A DNA stretch of 64,000 bases from Curtobacterium sp. GC_Cur_3 (GTDB lineage: Bacteria > Actinomycetota > Actinomycetes > Actinomycetales > Microbacteriaceae): positions 58,030-122,029 of the forward strand of contig NZ_JALNUI010000010.1 in NCBI RefSeq assembly GCF_026544205.1, in the 5' to 3' direction. Below the pieces are notes generated by a model. That model was not told the DNA's origin and ran no database searches. It was given only the letters and a program-made list of their open reading frames with translations. Positions 10,028-17,856 of this stretch are shown here, one piece after another. Every line of letters begins with the position of its first letter. The stretch's first letter is position 1. A program made the position numbers and the translations under genes.

Positions 10028-11146
10028 GTGAACAGCAGGTCAGTGTCGGAGGGACCCGACGGGTCCGTGTCGGAGATCGAGGTGCGGGCGATGCGCCGGG
10101 CACTCGAGCTCGCCGCGCTCGGTCCCGCGCTCGGCGACCACGCCCGCGTGGGCGCCGTCGTCCTCGCCCCTGACGGCACCACCATCGCCGAGGGCCACCA
10201 CCGTGGTGCCGGTACCCCGCACGCCGAGGTCGACGCCCTGTCGCAGCTCACCCCGGACCAGCAGCGCGGCGCGACGGTCGTCGTCACCCTCGAACCCTGC
10301 GACCACGTCGGGCGCACCGGTCCGTGCTCCGTCGCGCTCATCGACGCCGACGTCGCCCGGGTCGTCTACGCCATCGACGACCCGGGCCCGGCCGTGCACG
10401 GCGGTGCCGACCGCCTCCGTGCCGCCGGGGTCGACGTGGTCTCCGGCGTCCTCGCGGACCAGGCGACCGCGTTCCTCGAGCGCTGGCTCACGTCGGTCCG
10501 TCTGGGTCGTCCGTGGGTGACCGTCAAGTGGGCGTCGAGCCTCGACGGTCGGGCCGCCGCAGCCGACGGGTCGAGCCGGTGGATCACCGGCGCAGCCGCA
10601 CGGCAGCACGTCCACGAGCAGCGGGCCGCCCACGACGCGATCCTCGTCGGCACCGGCACCGTGCTCGCCGACGACGCGTCGCTGACCGCCCGCGGGGACG
10701 CCGGGGAGCTCCTCGCCGACCAGCCGCTCGCGGTCGTCCTCGGCGACCGAGCCGCCCCGGCCGACGCCGCCGTCCGCCGCCACCCGCGCGGGTTCCTGCA
10801 GCTCCCCGGACACGACCCGCACCGTGCGCTCCAGGCGCTCGCCGCCGAGGGCATCCGGACCGTCTTCGTCGAGGGCGGGCCCACGGTCGCCTCGGCGTTC
10901 ATCGCCGCGGGACTCGTCGACGAGGTCCTGGCCTACGTCGCCCCCGTGCTGCTCGGCGGTCCCCGGGTCGCCCTCGGGGACATCGGCGTGGGAAGCATGC
11001 GGGAACGTCTGCGGTTGGACGTACTATCGACCACCAGCCTCGGCCCCGACCTGCTGGTGCGTGCACGACCGATCCCCGCGGCCCCGCAGCGGCCGCCCGG
11101 ACAGCACGCAGACGACGGGGCCCGTACCGACCGGAGCACCACATGA
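10028..11146 (+). CDS. ribD: Bifunctional riboflavin deaminase/reductase
   Basis: Catalyses two steps of riboflavin synthesis: deamination of the pyrimidine, then side-chain reduction. It has 372 residues. The N-terminal deaminase domain (about 20-150) has the zinc site TPHAEVDAL and TLEPCDHVGRTGPCS. The C-terminal reductase (about 165-340) begins RPWVTVKWASSLDGRAA and has VEGGPTVASAFI. The last 25 residues are low complexity. It starts with GTG and overlaps ribA by four bases (ATGA). Only ribD and ribA are here; ribE, ribH and a DHBP synthase gene must be elsewhere. Confidence 0.94.
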   Translation: MNSRSVSEGPDGSVSEIEVRAMRRALELAALGPALGDHARVGAVVLAPDGTTIAEGHHRGAGTPHAEVDALSQLTPDQQRGATVVVTLEPCDHVGRTGPCSVALIDADVARVVYAIDDPGPAVHGGADRLRAAGVDVVSGVLADQATAFLERWLTSVRLGRPWVTVKWASSLDGRAAAADGSSRWITGAAARQHVHEQRAAHDAILVGTGTVLADDASLTARGDAGELLADQPLAVVLGDRAAPADAAVRRHPRGFLQLPGHDPHRALQALAAEGIRTVFVEGGPTVASAFIAAGLVDEVLAYVAPVLLGGPRVALGDIGVGSMRERLRLDVLSTTSLGPDLLVRARPIPAAPQRPPGQHADDGARTDRSTT

Positions 11147-11799
11147 CCGACGCCCTGACATCCCCCACCCCGGGCAGTCCGGTCCGGTTCGAGGTCGCGA
11201 CGAACGTGCCGACCACCCACGGCCTGTTCGAGATGCGCGCCTACCACGACCTGGTGACCGGAGCGGAGCACGTCGCGATCATCGGTGCGCGCCCGGACGG
11301 CTCCGCCCCGACCGACGGCGCCCTGGTGCGCGTGCACTCCGAGTGCCTGACCGGCGAGGCCTTCGGTTCGCTGAAGTGCGAGTGCGGGCCCCAGCTCGAC
11401 GCCGCGCTCGACACCATCGCGGCCGAGGGCGGCGTGGTCATCTACCTCCGCGGGCACGAGGGCCGGGGCATCGGCCTGGTGAACAAGCTCAAGGCCTACC
11501 GCCTGCAGGAGGACGGCCTCGACACCCTCGACGCCAACCTCGCCCTCGGGCTGCCCGCCGACTCCCGCGCGTACGGCGGAGCGGCCGGCATCCTCACCGA
11601 GCTCGGGATCGGCCGCGTCCGGCTCCTGTCGAACAACCCGGAGAAGCGCCGGCAGCTCGAGGAGCACGGCATCACGGTCGACGGCCTCGTGCCGCTCGTC
11701 GTCGGCATCTCCGTGCAGAACGCCGGCTACCTCGACACCAAGCGCGACCGGATGGGCCACCAGCTCCCCGCCCACCTCGAGGCCGGCGCACACAACTGA
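11143..11799 (+). CDS. ribA: GTP cyclohydrolase II
   Basis: Opens the ring of GTP to start riboflavin synthesis, 218 residues. The zinc ligands are in HSECLTGEAFGSLKCECG, matching the canonical three-cysteine motif, and RGHEGRGIGLVNKLKAY carries the catalytic region. It is a stand-alone RibA without a fused DHBP synthase domain, unlike the RibBA form of many actinobacteria. The ATG overlaps the ribD stop (ATGA), so the two enzymes should be co-translated. Confidence 0.94.
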   Translation: MTDALTSPTPGSPVRFEVATNVPTTHGLFEMRAYHDLVTGAEHVAIIGARPDGSAPTDGALVRVHSECLTGEAFGSLKCECGPQLDAALDTIAAEGGVVIYLRGHEGRGIGLVNKLKAYRLQEDGLDTLDANLALGLPADSRAYGGAAGILTELGIGRVRLLSNNPEKRRQLEEHGITVDGLVPLVVGISVQNAGYLDTKRDRMGHQLPAHLEAGAHN

Positions 11800-11845
11800 C
11801 GCCACGGGCGGTCACGGCGGATTCGCAGGTGCGCGACGACCGTCG

Positions 11846-11851
11846 TACACT
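11846..11851 (+). promoter_or_regulatory. Candidate -10 box of the MHS transporter gene
   Basis: TACACT lies in the 184-bp gap after ribA and would give a leader of about 125 bases before the transporter ATG. The -35 is poor, and no riboswitch fold was recognised in the leader. Confidence 0.35.
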
Positions 11852-11983
11852 GGTGACCCCCGTCACGAGCGGTCCACCACCTCCCGAGCGCACCCGTCGG
11901 TCACCGCCCACCACGCGGCCCACACGGTGTCCGCCGTTCGGCACAGCCGCGCCCGGTCCGGGCGCTCTGCACGGAGAACGACC

Positions 11984-13393
11984 ATGCCCGCCACATCGGC
12001 TGCCCCCGCCCCCACCCAGAAGACGAACCCACGGTCCCGGGTCGTCGTCGCGAGCCTCATCGGCACGTCGATCGAGTTCTACGACTTCTACGTCTACGCG
12101 ACCGCCGCGGTCCTCGTCTTCCCGACGCTCTTCTTCCCGAACGAGGACCCGACCGCATCGCAGCTGTCCTCGTTCGTGACCTTCGCGCTGGCCTTCTTCG
12201 CCCGCCCGGTCGGGTCGATCATCTTCGGCCACTTCGGCGACCGCATCGGCCGCAAGACCACCCTCGTCGCCTCGCTGCTCGTGATGGGCACCGCGACGTT
12301 CCTCATCGGCTGCCTGCCGACGTTCGACTCGATCGGCATCTGGGCGCCCGTGCTCCTCGCGGTGATGCGCTTCGCCCAGGGCGTCGGCCTCGGCGGTGAG
12401 TGGTCCGGCGCGGCCCTGCTCGCGACGGAGAACGCCCCCGCTGGCAAGCGCGGCGTCTTCGGCTCGATGCCCCAGCTCGGCGCCCCCATCGGGTTCCTGC
12501 TCGCCAACGGCCTGTTCATCGCGATCAACGCGGCGATGCCCGCCGGCGCCGACGGCACCCCGAACGCCGACTTCCAGGCGTGGGGCTGGCGTCTGCCGTT
12601 CCTGCTCTCCGCCGTGCTCGTGCTCATCGGTCTCTACGTCCGCTTCCGCCTGGTCGAGTCGACCGTGTTCCGCGGCGTGCAGGAGTCCGGCACGGTCGCG
12701 AAGATCCCGCTGGGCCGCGTGTTCCGCACCTCGTGGAAGGCCGTCATCGTCGGCACCTTCGGCATGGTCGCCACGTACGTGCTCTTCTACTTCATGACCA
12801 CGTTCACACTGTCGTACGGCACCACCGGCGCCACCGCCTCGGCGCTCGTGCCGAAGATCGGCCTCGGCTACTCGCGTGGGGAGTTCCTCACGCTGCTCAT
12901 GATCGGCGTCGTGTTCTTCGGCATCTTCACCCCGATCGCCGGGATGCTCGCCGACCGGTTCGGCCGTCGTCGCACGCTCATCCCGACCACGATCGGCATC
13001 GCGCTGTTCGGCCTGACGTTCCAGTTCTGGTTCGCGGCGTCGCACGGGCCGATCACCGTCGTGACGTTCCTCATCGTGGGCCTGTCGCTCATGGGTCTGA
13101 CGTTCGGGCCGATGGGTGCGCTGCTGCCGGAGCTGTTCCCCGCGAACGTCCGCTACACGGGCTCCGCGCTGGCGTACAACATCGCGTCGATCCTGGGCGC
13201 CTCGCTGGCACCGACCATCGCCCTGGCGCTGTGGAAGCCGGACGGCAACATCTTCCTCGTCGGGCTCTACCTGACCATCGCAGCCGTGGTCACCCTCGTC
13301 GCGCTGCTGCTCGTCCGGGAGACCCGCGGCAGCGACTTCGGCGAGGCCGACGCGGTCCGCGCCGGTGTCGTGTCGCCGGAGCGCGCGCGGTAG
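11984..13393 (+). CDS. MHS-family MFS transporter (metabolite:H+ symporter)
   Basis: A 469-residue inner-membrane protein with about twelve hydrophobic segments. It opens with the MHS hallmark ASLIGTSIEFYDFYVYATAA. The MFS loop motif GHFGDRIGRKTTL joins TM2 and TM3, and VGLGGEWSGAALLATENAP follows in TM4-5, again typical of shikimate/proline/citrate-type symporters. The second half has MLADRFGRRRT. The ATG at 11984 is chosen because it follows ACGGAGAACG and starts the expected short cytosolic tail. The substrate cannot be assigned. The gene stands alone between ribA and a palindromic terminator. Confidence 0.92.
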   Translation: MPATSAAPAPTQKTNPRSRVVVASLIGTSIEFYDFYVYATAAVLVFPTLFFPNEDPTASQLSSFVTFALAFFARPVGSIIFGHFGDRIGRKTTLVASLLVMGTATFLIGCLPTFDSIGIWAPVLLAVMRFAQGVGLGGEWSGAALLATENAPAGKRGVFGSMPQLGAPIGFLLANGLFIAINAAMPAGADGTPNADFQAWGWRLPFLLSAVLVLIGLYVRFRLVESTVFRGVQESGTVAKIPLGRVFRTSWKAVIVGTFGMVATYVLFYFMTTFTLSYGTTGATASALVPKIGLGYSRGEFLTLLMIGVVFFGIFTPIAGMLADRFGRRRTLIPTTIGIALFGLTFQFWFAASHGPITVVTFLIVGLSLMGLTFGPMGALLPELFPANVRYTGSALAYNIASILGASLAPTIALALWKPDGNIFLVGLYLTIAAVVTLVALLLVRETRGSDFGEADAVRAGVVSPERAR

Positions 13394-13407
13394 TCGCGGC
13401 CACCTGC

Positions 13408-13453
13408 ACGGACGGGAGGCTCGGTGTCAGCTGGCACCGGGCCTCCCGTCCGT
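13408..13453. terminator. 46-bp palindrome, copy 3 of family
   Basis: Same sequence family as the palindrome at 901-946, with two arm mismatches that would be G-U pairs in RNA on one strand. It follows the transporter gene by 14 bp and precedes the small HTH gene. Confidence 0.72.
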
Positions 13454-13532
13454 CCGCTCCCCGACTCGGAACGACAACCTCGCTGTCGTACGACCTCGAC
13501 GATGTCGTTCCGCATCCGGCGCACGCATCGCG

Positions 13533-13578
13533 CGTCAACCCAGGTTGACGGATGTCGGCGCGTCAATGTAGGTTGACA
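13533..13578. promoter_or_regulatory. Twin operators in front of the small HTH gene and ABC exporter
   Basis: Site 1 at 13533-13550 is a perfect palindrome, CGTCAACC-CA-GGTTGACG. Site 2 at 13562-13577 is GTCAATGTAGGTTGAC, the same half-site with a degenerate left arm. Their starts are 28 bp apart. TTGACG in site 1 (13545-13550) can act as -35 for a TGTAGG -10 (13567-13572, 16-bp spacer) that lies in site 2, so binding would block the promoter. Transcription would then start within a few bases of the ATG at 13582. Confidence 0.65.
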
Positions 13579-13581
13579 GCC

Positions 13582-13797
13582 ATGGACCGGCCGACGATCA
13601 CGAACCTCGCAGCGGGAGCATCAGGGGACGACCCCTTCTCCGCGCTCGCCAGCGTGCGCGACCTCCGCCGGGAACTCGACCGCACCGAGGAACTCGCCGC
13701 CCGCCGCGCCCGCATCGCCGGCGCCTCGTGGCAGGAGATCGCGACGCTCCTCGGGGTCAGTCGCCAGGCAGTGCACAAGAAGTACGGCAGAAACTAG
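13582..13797 (+). CDS. Small helix-turn-helix regulator (71 aa)
   Basis: A 71-residue protein that is almost entirely one DNA-binding domain: RELDRTEELAARRARIAGASWQEIATLLGVSRQAVHKKYG. The last part is a clear HTH (WQEIATLLGVSRQAVHKKY) of the kind found in small actinobacterial regulators. I chose the ATG at 13582 because a start at 13552 would lie inside operator 2. There is no ribosome site, which suits a leaderless message. It ends six bases before the ABC exporter gene, so it probably controls itself and the exporter through the twin operators. Confidence 0.75.
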   Translation: MDRPTITNLAAGASGDDPFSALASVRDLRRELDRTEELAARRARIAGASWQEIATLLGVSRQAVHKKYGRN

Positions 13798-13803
13798 GAC
13801 ACG

Positions 13804-15660
13804 ATGAGCCTCCCCTTCGCCCGCCCGAAGACGACCGACGGCCCCCGTGCCACGTTCGGACGTCTGCTGTCCTACCTGTTCGAGAACAAGCCGGCGATGG
13901 TCGTGATCATCGTGCTGAGCATCCTCGGCGCCGGTGCGTCCCTGGCGCAGCCACTGCTCGTGAACCAGGTGATCACCGCGGTGCAGCACGGCAACACGCT
14001 GAGCATGCTCGTGTGGCTGCTGGTCGGACTCGTGATCGTCGCGGGACTGCTCAACGGCATCCAGCACTTCCTGCTGCAGCGCGCCGGTGAGGGCGTCGTG
14101 CTCTCCACCCGCCGCAAGCTCATCGCGCGCATCCTCAACCTGCCGATCTCCGAGTTCGACACGCGCCGCACGGGCGACCTCGTGTCCCGTGTCGGCAGCG
14201 ACACCACCCTGCTGCGGGCCGTCCTGACCCAGGGCCTCATCGAGTCCATCGGCGGGTCGCTCACCTTCATCGGCGCGATCATCGCGATGGCGATCATCGA
14301 CCCCCTGCTGCTCGGCATCACCCTCGCGATCGTCCTCGTCGCCATCGTCGTCGTCGGCGGTCTCAGCCGCCGCATCCGCGTCGCGTCGAAGCGTGCCCAG
14401 GAGAAGGTCGGCGACCTCACCGCAGCCGTCGAGCGCGGCATCGGTGCCGTCCGCACCATCCGTGCCGCCGGTGCCACGGAGCGTGAGGTCACCGAGGTCG
14501 ACACCCACGCGACCGAGGCCTACCGCCGCGGCCTCGACATCGCCAAGATGTCCGCGTTCGTCGTCCCCGTCGCGAGCATCGTCATGCAGGTGGCGTTCAT
14601 CGCCGTCCTCGGCGTCGGTGGGGCCCAGGTCGCCGCGGGCACGATCACCATCGCCACGCTCATCACGTTCATCCTGCTGCTCTTCATGATGATCATGCCG
14701 CTCGGCCAGGCCATGGGGGCAGCGGTCGCCGTCGCCCAGGCACTCGGTGCGCTCGGCCGGATCGAGGAGATCCTGCACCTGCCGACCGAGGACCAGGACG
14801 ACGCCGCCGTGCGTCCCGCCGCCGCGATCGCGACCGACGACGCCATCACGTTCGAGCACGTCACGTTCCGGTACGCCCGGTCCGCCGACGCGTCAGGTCC
14901 CGACGGCGCGGTCGCGTCCGACGGCGCTGCGGATCAGTCGGGAGGCCGTGGTGCGGTCATCGGGGCATCCGAGGACGAGCAGGCGGTGCTGCACGACGTG
15001 TCCTTCCGTGTGCCGCGCGGGTCCCGGGTCGCCCTCGTCGGGCCTTCGGGTGCCGGCAAGTCCACGACCCTCGCCCTCATCGAGCGCTTCTACGACCCGA
15101 CCGACGGCGTCATCCGCCTCGGCGGCATCGACGTCCGCGGGCTGGACCGCGACGAGCTCCGCGCGCAGATCGGGTACGTCGAGCAGGACGCCCCCGTGCT
15201 CGCCGGCACCATCCGCGCCAACCTGCTGCTCGGGTCACCGACCGCGTCGGAGCAGGACTGCGTCCGCGTGCTCGAGGCCGTCAACCTCGGCGAGGTCCTG
15301 CACCGCGACGCCCGCGGGCTCGACGCCCAGGTCGGTGAGGACGGCGTGATGCTGTCCGGTGGCGAACGTCAGCGCCTGGCGATCGCCCGTGCCCTGCTGG
15401 CTGCTCCCCCGATCCTGCTGCTCGACGAGTCGACGTCCTCGCTCGACGGCGTGAACGAGCAGAAGATGCGCCTGGCGATCGACGCCGTCGCCGAGGACCG
15501 CACCCTGCTCGTGATCGCACACCGGCTGTCCACCGTCGTGGACTCGGACGTCATCGTCGTGCTCGAGCACGGTCGGGTCGTCGGTGTCGGGACGCACTCC
15601 GAGCTCGTCGAGTCGACCCCGCTGTACCGGGACCTGGCGAAGCACCAGCTCCTGGTCTAG
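13804..15660 (+). CDS. ABC exporter, fused membrane and ATPase domains
   Basis: A 618-residue half-transporter of the MsbA/LmrA type, expected to work as a dimer. The membrane domain has six hydrophobic segments in residues 20-320. The ATPase domain (about 350-618) has Walker A GPSGAGKST, the signature LSGGERQRLAIARA, Walker B ILLLDESTSS with the catalytic Glu, and the switch histidine in AHRLSTV. A roughly 35-residue Gly/Ala/Asp-rich insertion (about 359-395) interrupts the start of the ATPase domain between FRYARS and AVLHDVSF. The preceding HTH gene suggests drug or stress-inducible export; the substrate is unknown. Confidence 0.9.
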   Translation: MSLPFARPKTTDGPRATFGRLLSYLFENKPAMVVIIVLSILGAGASLAQPLLVNQVITAVQHGNTLSMLVWLLVGLVIVAGLLNGIQHFLLQRAGEGVVLSTRRKLIARILNLPISEFDTRRTGDLVSRVGSDTTLLRAVLTQGLIESIGGSLTFIGAIIAMAIIDPLLLGITLAIVLVAIVVVGGLSRRIRVASKRAQEKVGDLTAAVERGIGAVRTIRAAGATEREVTEVDTHATEAYRRGLDIAKMSAFVVPVASIVMQVAFIAVLGVGGAQVAAGTITIATLITFILLLFMMIMPLGQAMGAAVAVAQALGALGRIEEILHLPTEDQDDAAVRPAAAIATDDAITFEHVTFRYARSADASGPDGAVASDGAADQSGGRGAVIGASEDEQAVLHDVSFRVPRGSRVALVGPSGAGKSTTLALIERFYDPTDGVIRLGGIDVRGLDRDELRAQIGYVEQDAPVLAGTIRANLLLGSPTASEQDCVRVLEAVNLGEVLHRDARGLDAQVGEDGVMLSGGERQRLAIARALLAAPPILLLDESTSSLDGVNEQKMRLAIDAVAEDRTLLVIAHRLSTVVDSDVIVVLEHGRVVGVGTHSELVESTPLYRDLAKHQLLV

Positions 15661-15683
15661 CGTGGGCGACCGGCGCCGGGCTG

Positions 15684-17216
15684 CTACCGCGCGAACGGGT
15701 CGGGCGTCAGGACGTACACCGTCTCGAGGTACTCCTCGATGCCCTCGTGCGAGCCCTCGCGTCCGAGCCCGGAGGCCTTGACGCCGCCGAACGGGAACGC
15801 GGCGTTCGACACCACGCCGGTGTTCAGGCCGAGCATGCCCGTCTCCAGGCGCTCGGCCAACCGCTGCCCGCGGGCGAAGTCGGACGTGTAGGCGTAGGCG
15901 ACGAGCCCGTACTCGGTGTCGTTCGCGAGCCGGATGCCCTCGTCCTCGGTGTGGAACCGGGTGATCGCCACGACCGGTCCGAAGATCTCGGTCGTCAGGA
16001 TGTCGGACCCGGGCTGCACGTCGTCGAGGACGGTGGGCGCGTAGAACGTCCCCTCACGATCGACCCGCTCGCCGCCGGCGACGAGCCGAGCACCCCGCTC
16101 CACGGCGTCGTCGACGAGCGCGGCGGCCTTGTCGACCGCTCGGCCGTCGATGAGCGGCCCGATGGTGGTGCCGTCCTCCGAGCCGCGGCCGATGCGGAGC
16201 GCCTCGACCTTCGCCGTGAGGGCCGCGAGGAACGCGTCGGCGATGCCGTCCTGCACGAAGAAGCGGTTCGCGGCCGTACAGGCCTCACCGACGTTGCGGA
16301 ACTTCGCCTGCATCGCGGAAGTGACCGCGGTGTCCAGGTCGGCGTCGTCGAACACGAGCAGCGGGGCGTTGCCGCCGAGCTCCATGCTCGTGCGGAGGAC
16401 GTTGTCGGCGGCCTGCTTGAGGAGCGCCGAGCCCACGGGCGTCGACCCGGTGAACGTGAGCTTGCGCAGCCGACGATCGGCGATGATCGGTGCCGAGAGC
16501 TCCTTGGCGTCCGAGGACGTCACCACGTTGAGGACACCGTCCGGCAGTCCGGCGCGGCGGAACAGCTCCGCGAGGAACAGCGTGGTCAGCGGCGTCAGGT
16601 CGGCGGGCTTGATGACGACGGTGCACCCCGCGGCGAGCGCCGGAGCGATCTTCCTGGTCGCCATCGCCAGTGGGAAGTTCCACGGCGTGATCGCGTAGAC
16701 GGGGCCGACGGGGCGCTTCAGGACGATGCCGCGACCGGTGCCCTCGGGGTTGGTGCGGTAGTCACCGCCGATGCGGACGGCTTCCTCGGAGAACCAGCGC
16801 AGGAACTCGGCGCCGTAGACGACCTCGCCCCGGGACTCGGCGAGGGGCTTGCCCATCTCCAGGGTCATCAGCGCGGCCAGGTCGTCCGCGTGCTCGTGCA
16901 CCAGGTCGAACGTGCGGCGGAGGAGGTCGGAGCGTTTCCGGGGCGCGGTCGCGGCCCAGGCGTCCTGTGCGGCGACGGCGGCGTCGAGCGCGGCGATGCC
17001 GTCCTCGGGGGTGGCGTCGGCGACCTCGGCGAGGACCGCGCCCGTGGAGGGGTCCTGCACGGCGATGGTGCGTCCGCCGGTCGCGGGGCGCCAGGTCCCG
17101 CCGATGAGCAGCCCCGTGGGGACACCTTCGACGCGGACGTGCTCGTCGGCGACGGTCGTGGTCGTGTCGGTCGTGCTCGTGCTCGTGTCGGTCGTGGTCG
17201 TGTCGTTCGTCGTCAC
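15684..17216 (-). CDS. gabD: NAD(P)-dependent aldehyde dehydrogenase, succinate-semialdehyde type
   Basis: A 510-residue aldehyde dehydrogenase. The cofactor region contains ITPWNFPLAMATRK and FTGSTPVG; the general base is in MELGGNAPLLVFDDAD and the catalytic cysteine in GEACTAANRFF. These matches and NPEGTGRGIVLKRPVGPVYA favour the GabD subgroup, but substrate choice within it is not proven. The N-terminus is odd: about 20 residues of nearly pure Thr/Asp/Ser from a short GTC/GTG-rich tandem repeat, absent from the family. The GTG start overlaps the nicotinamidase stop (GTGA). The true start could be further in if the repeat is untranslated. Confidence 0.87.
   Translation of the reverse strand: MTTNDTTTTDTSTSTTDTTTTVADEHVRVEGVPTGLLIGGTWRPATGGRTIAVQDPSTGAVLAEVADATPEDGIAALDAAVAAQDAWAATAPRKRSDLLRRTFDLVHEHADDLAALMTLEMGKPLAESRGEVVYGAEFLRWFSEEAVRIGGDYRTNPEGTGRGIVLKRPVGPVYAITPWNFPLAMATRKIAPALAAGCTVVIKPADLTPLTTLFLAELFRRAGLPDGVLNVVTSSDAKELSAPIIADRRLRKLTFTGSTPVGSALLKQAADNVLRTSMELGGNAPLLVFDDADLDTAVTSAMQAKFRNVGEACTAANRFFVQDGIADAFLAALTAKVEALRIGRGSEDGTTIGPLIDGRAVDKAAALVDDAVERGARLVAGGERVDREGTFYAPTVLDDVQPGSDILTTEIFGPVVAITRFHTEDEGIRLANDTEYGLVAYAYTSDFARGQRLAERLETGMLGLNTGVVSNAAFPFGGVKASGLGREGSHEGIEEYLETVYVLTPDPFAR
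17144..17216. repeat. Trinucleotide-rich tandem repeat encoding the ALDH Thr/Asp tail
   Basis: Imperfect repeats of GTCGTG, GTCGGTC and GCTCGTG that encode the Thr/Asp/Ser-rich N-terminus of the aldehyde dehydrogenase. They are likely prone to slippage, so tail length may vary between strains. Confidence 0.5.
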
Positions 17217-17833
17217 AGCTGTGCTCCTCCGGGGTTCGCAAGCCCCTCGTCCATGTCGCTCCGGTCGACGTGCCCGCCGCCGGTGCGGATCTCCTCGAGT
17301 GCGGCGGCACTGCGTACCGGGTCCACCCCGACCACCAGGTCCTCGAACACCACGACGTCGAGCCCGGCACGCAGGCCGTCCTCGGCGGTGGCGCGCACGC
17401 AGTGGTCGGTGGCGATCCCGACGATGTCGATCTCGTGCACCTGGCGGTCGAACAGCACGTCGACGAGGTCCTGGCCGGACTCCGTCACGCCCTCGAACGC
17501 CGAGTACGCCGGTGCGCCCTGCCCCTTCATCACGTGCACGTCGATCGGCGCCGTGTCGAGGTCGGGGTGGTACTCGGCGCCCGGGGTGCCGGCAACGCAG
17601 TGCACGGGCCAGGTCGTCTCGAAGTCGGGGGCGTTGACGCGGGCGAAGTGCCCGCCGTTGTCCCCGTCGGCGTCGTGCCAGTCGCGGGAGCCGACGATGA
17701 GGTCGTACTCGTCAGCGTGTCGAGCGAGGAAGGCGGTGATGCGGGTGGCGAGGTCGTTGCCGCCGCCGACGCCGAGTGCACCGCCCTCGGTGAAGTCGTT
17801 CTGCATGTCCACCACGAGGAGAGCCCTGGTCAT
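17213..17833 (-). CDS. pncA: Nicotinamidase / isochorismatase-family hydrolase
   Basis: A 206-residue cysteine hydrolase that probably converts nicotinamide to nicotinate for NAD salvage. The triad is visible: Asp in LLVVDMQNDFTEGGAL, Lys in HVMKGQGAPAYSAFEG, and Cys in GIATDHCVRATA. The metal site DWHDADG is also present, which separates nicotinamidases from plain isochorismatases. The ATG at 17833 places VVDMQNDF at the usual distance from the start. It overlaps the downstream NAD(P)-dependent aldehyde dehydrogenase by four bases, linking cofactor salvage to a cofactor user. Confidence 0.9.
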   Translation of the reverse strand: MTRALLVVDMQNDFTEGGALGVGGGNDLATRITAFLARHADEYDLIVGSRDWHDADGDNGGHFARVNAPDFETTWPVHCVAGTPGAEYHPDLDTAPIDVHVMKGQGAPAYSAFEGVTESGQDLVDVLFDRQVHEIDIVGIATDHCVRATAEDGLRAGLDVVVFEDLVVGVDPVRSAAALEEIRTGGGHVDRSDMDEGLANPGGAQL

Positions 17834-17856
17834 GGACCCATCCAACACCCGGCGGC

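Noticed and set aside
10324..11142. Possible N-terminal extension of ribA to a fused bifunctional protein
   Set aside because: The extension is read through ribD in another frame and is Arg/Pro-rich; the ATG at 11143 overlapping the ribD stop gives the normal RibA start.
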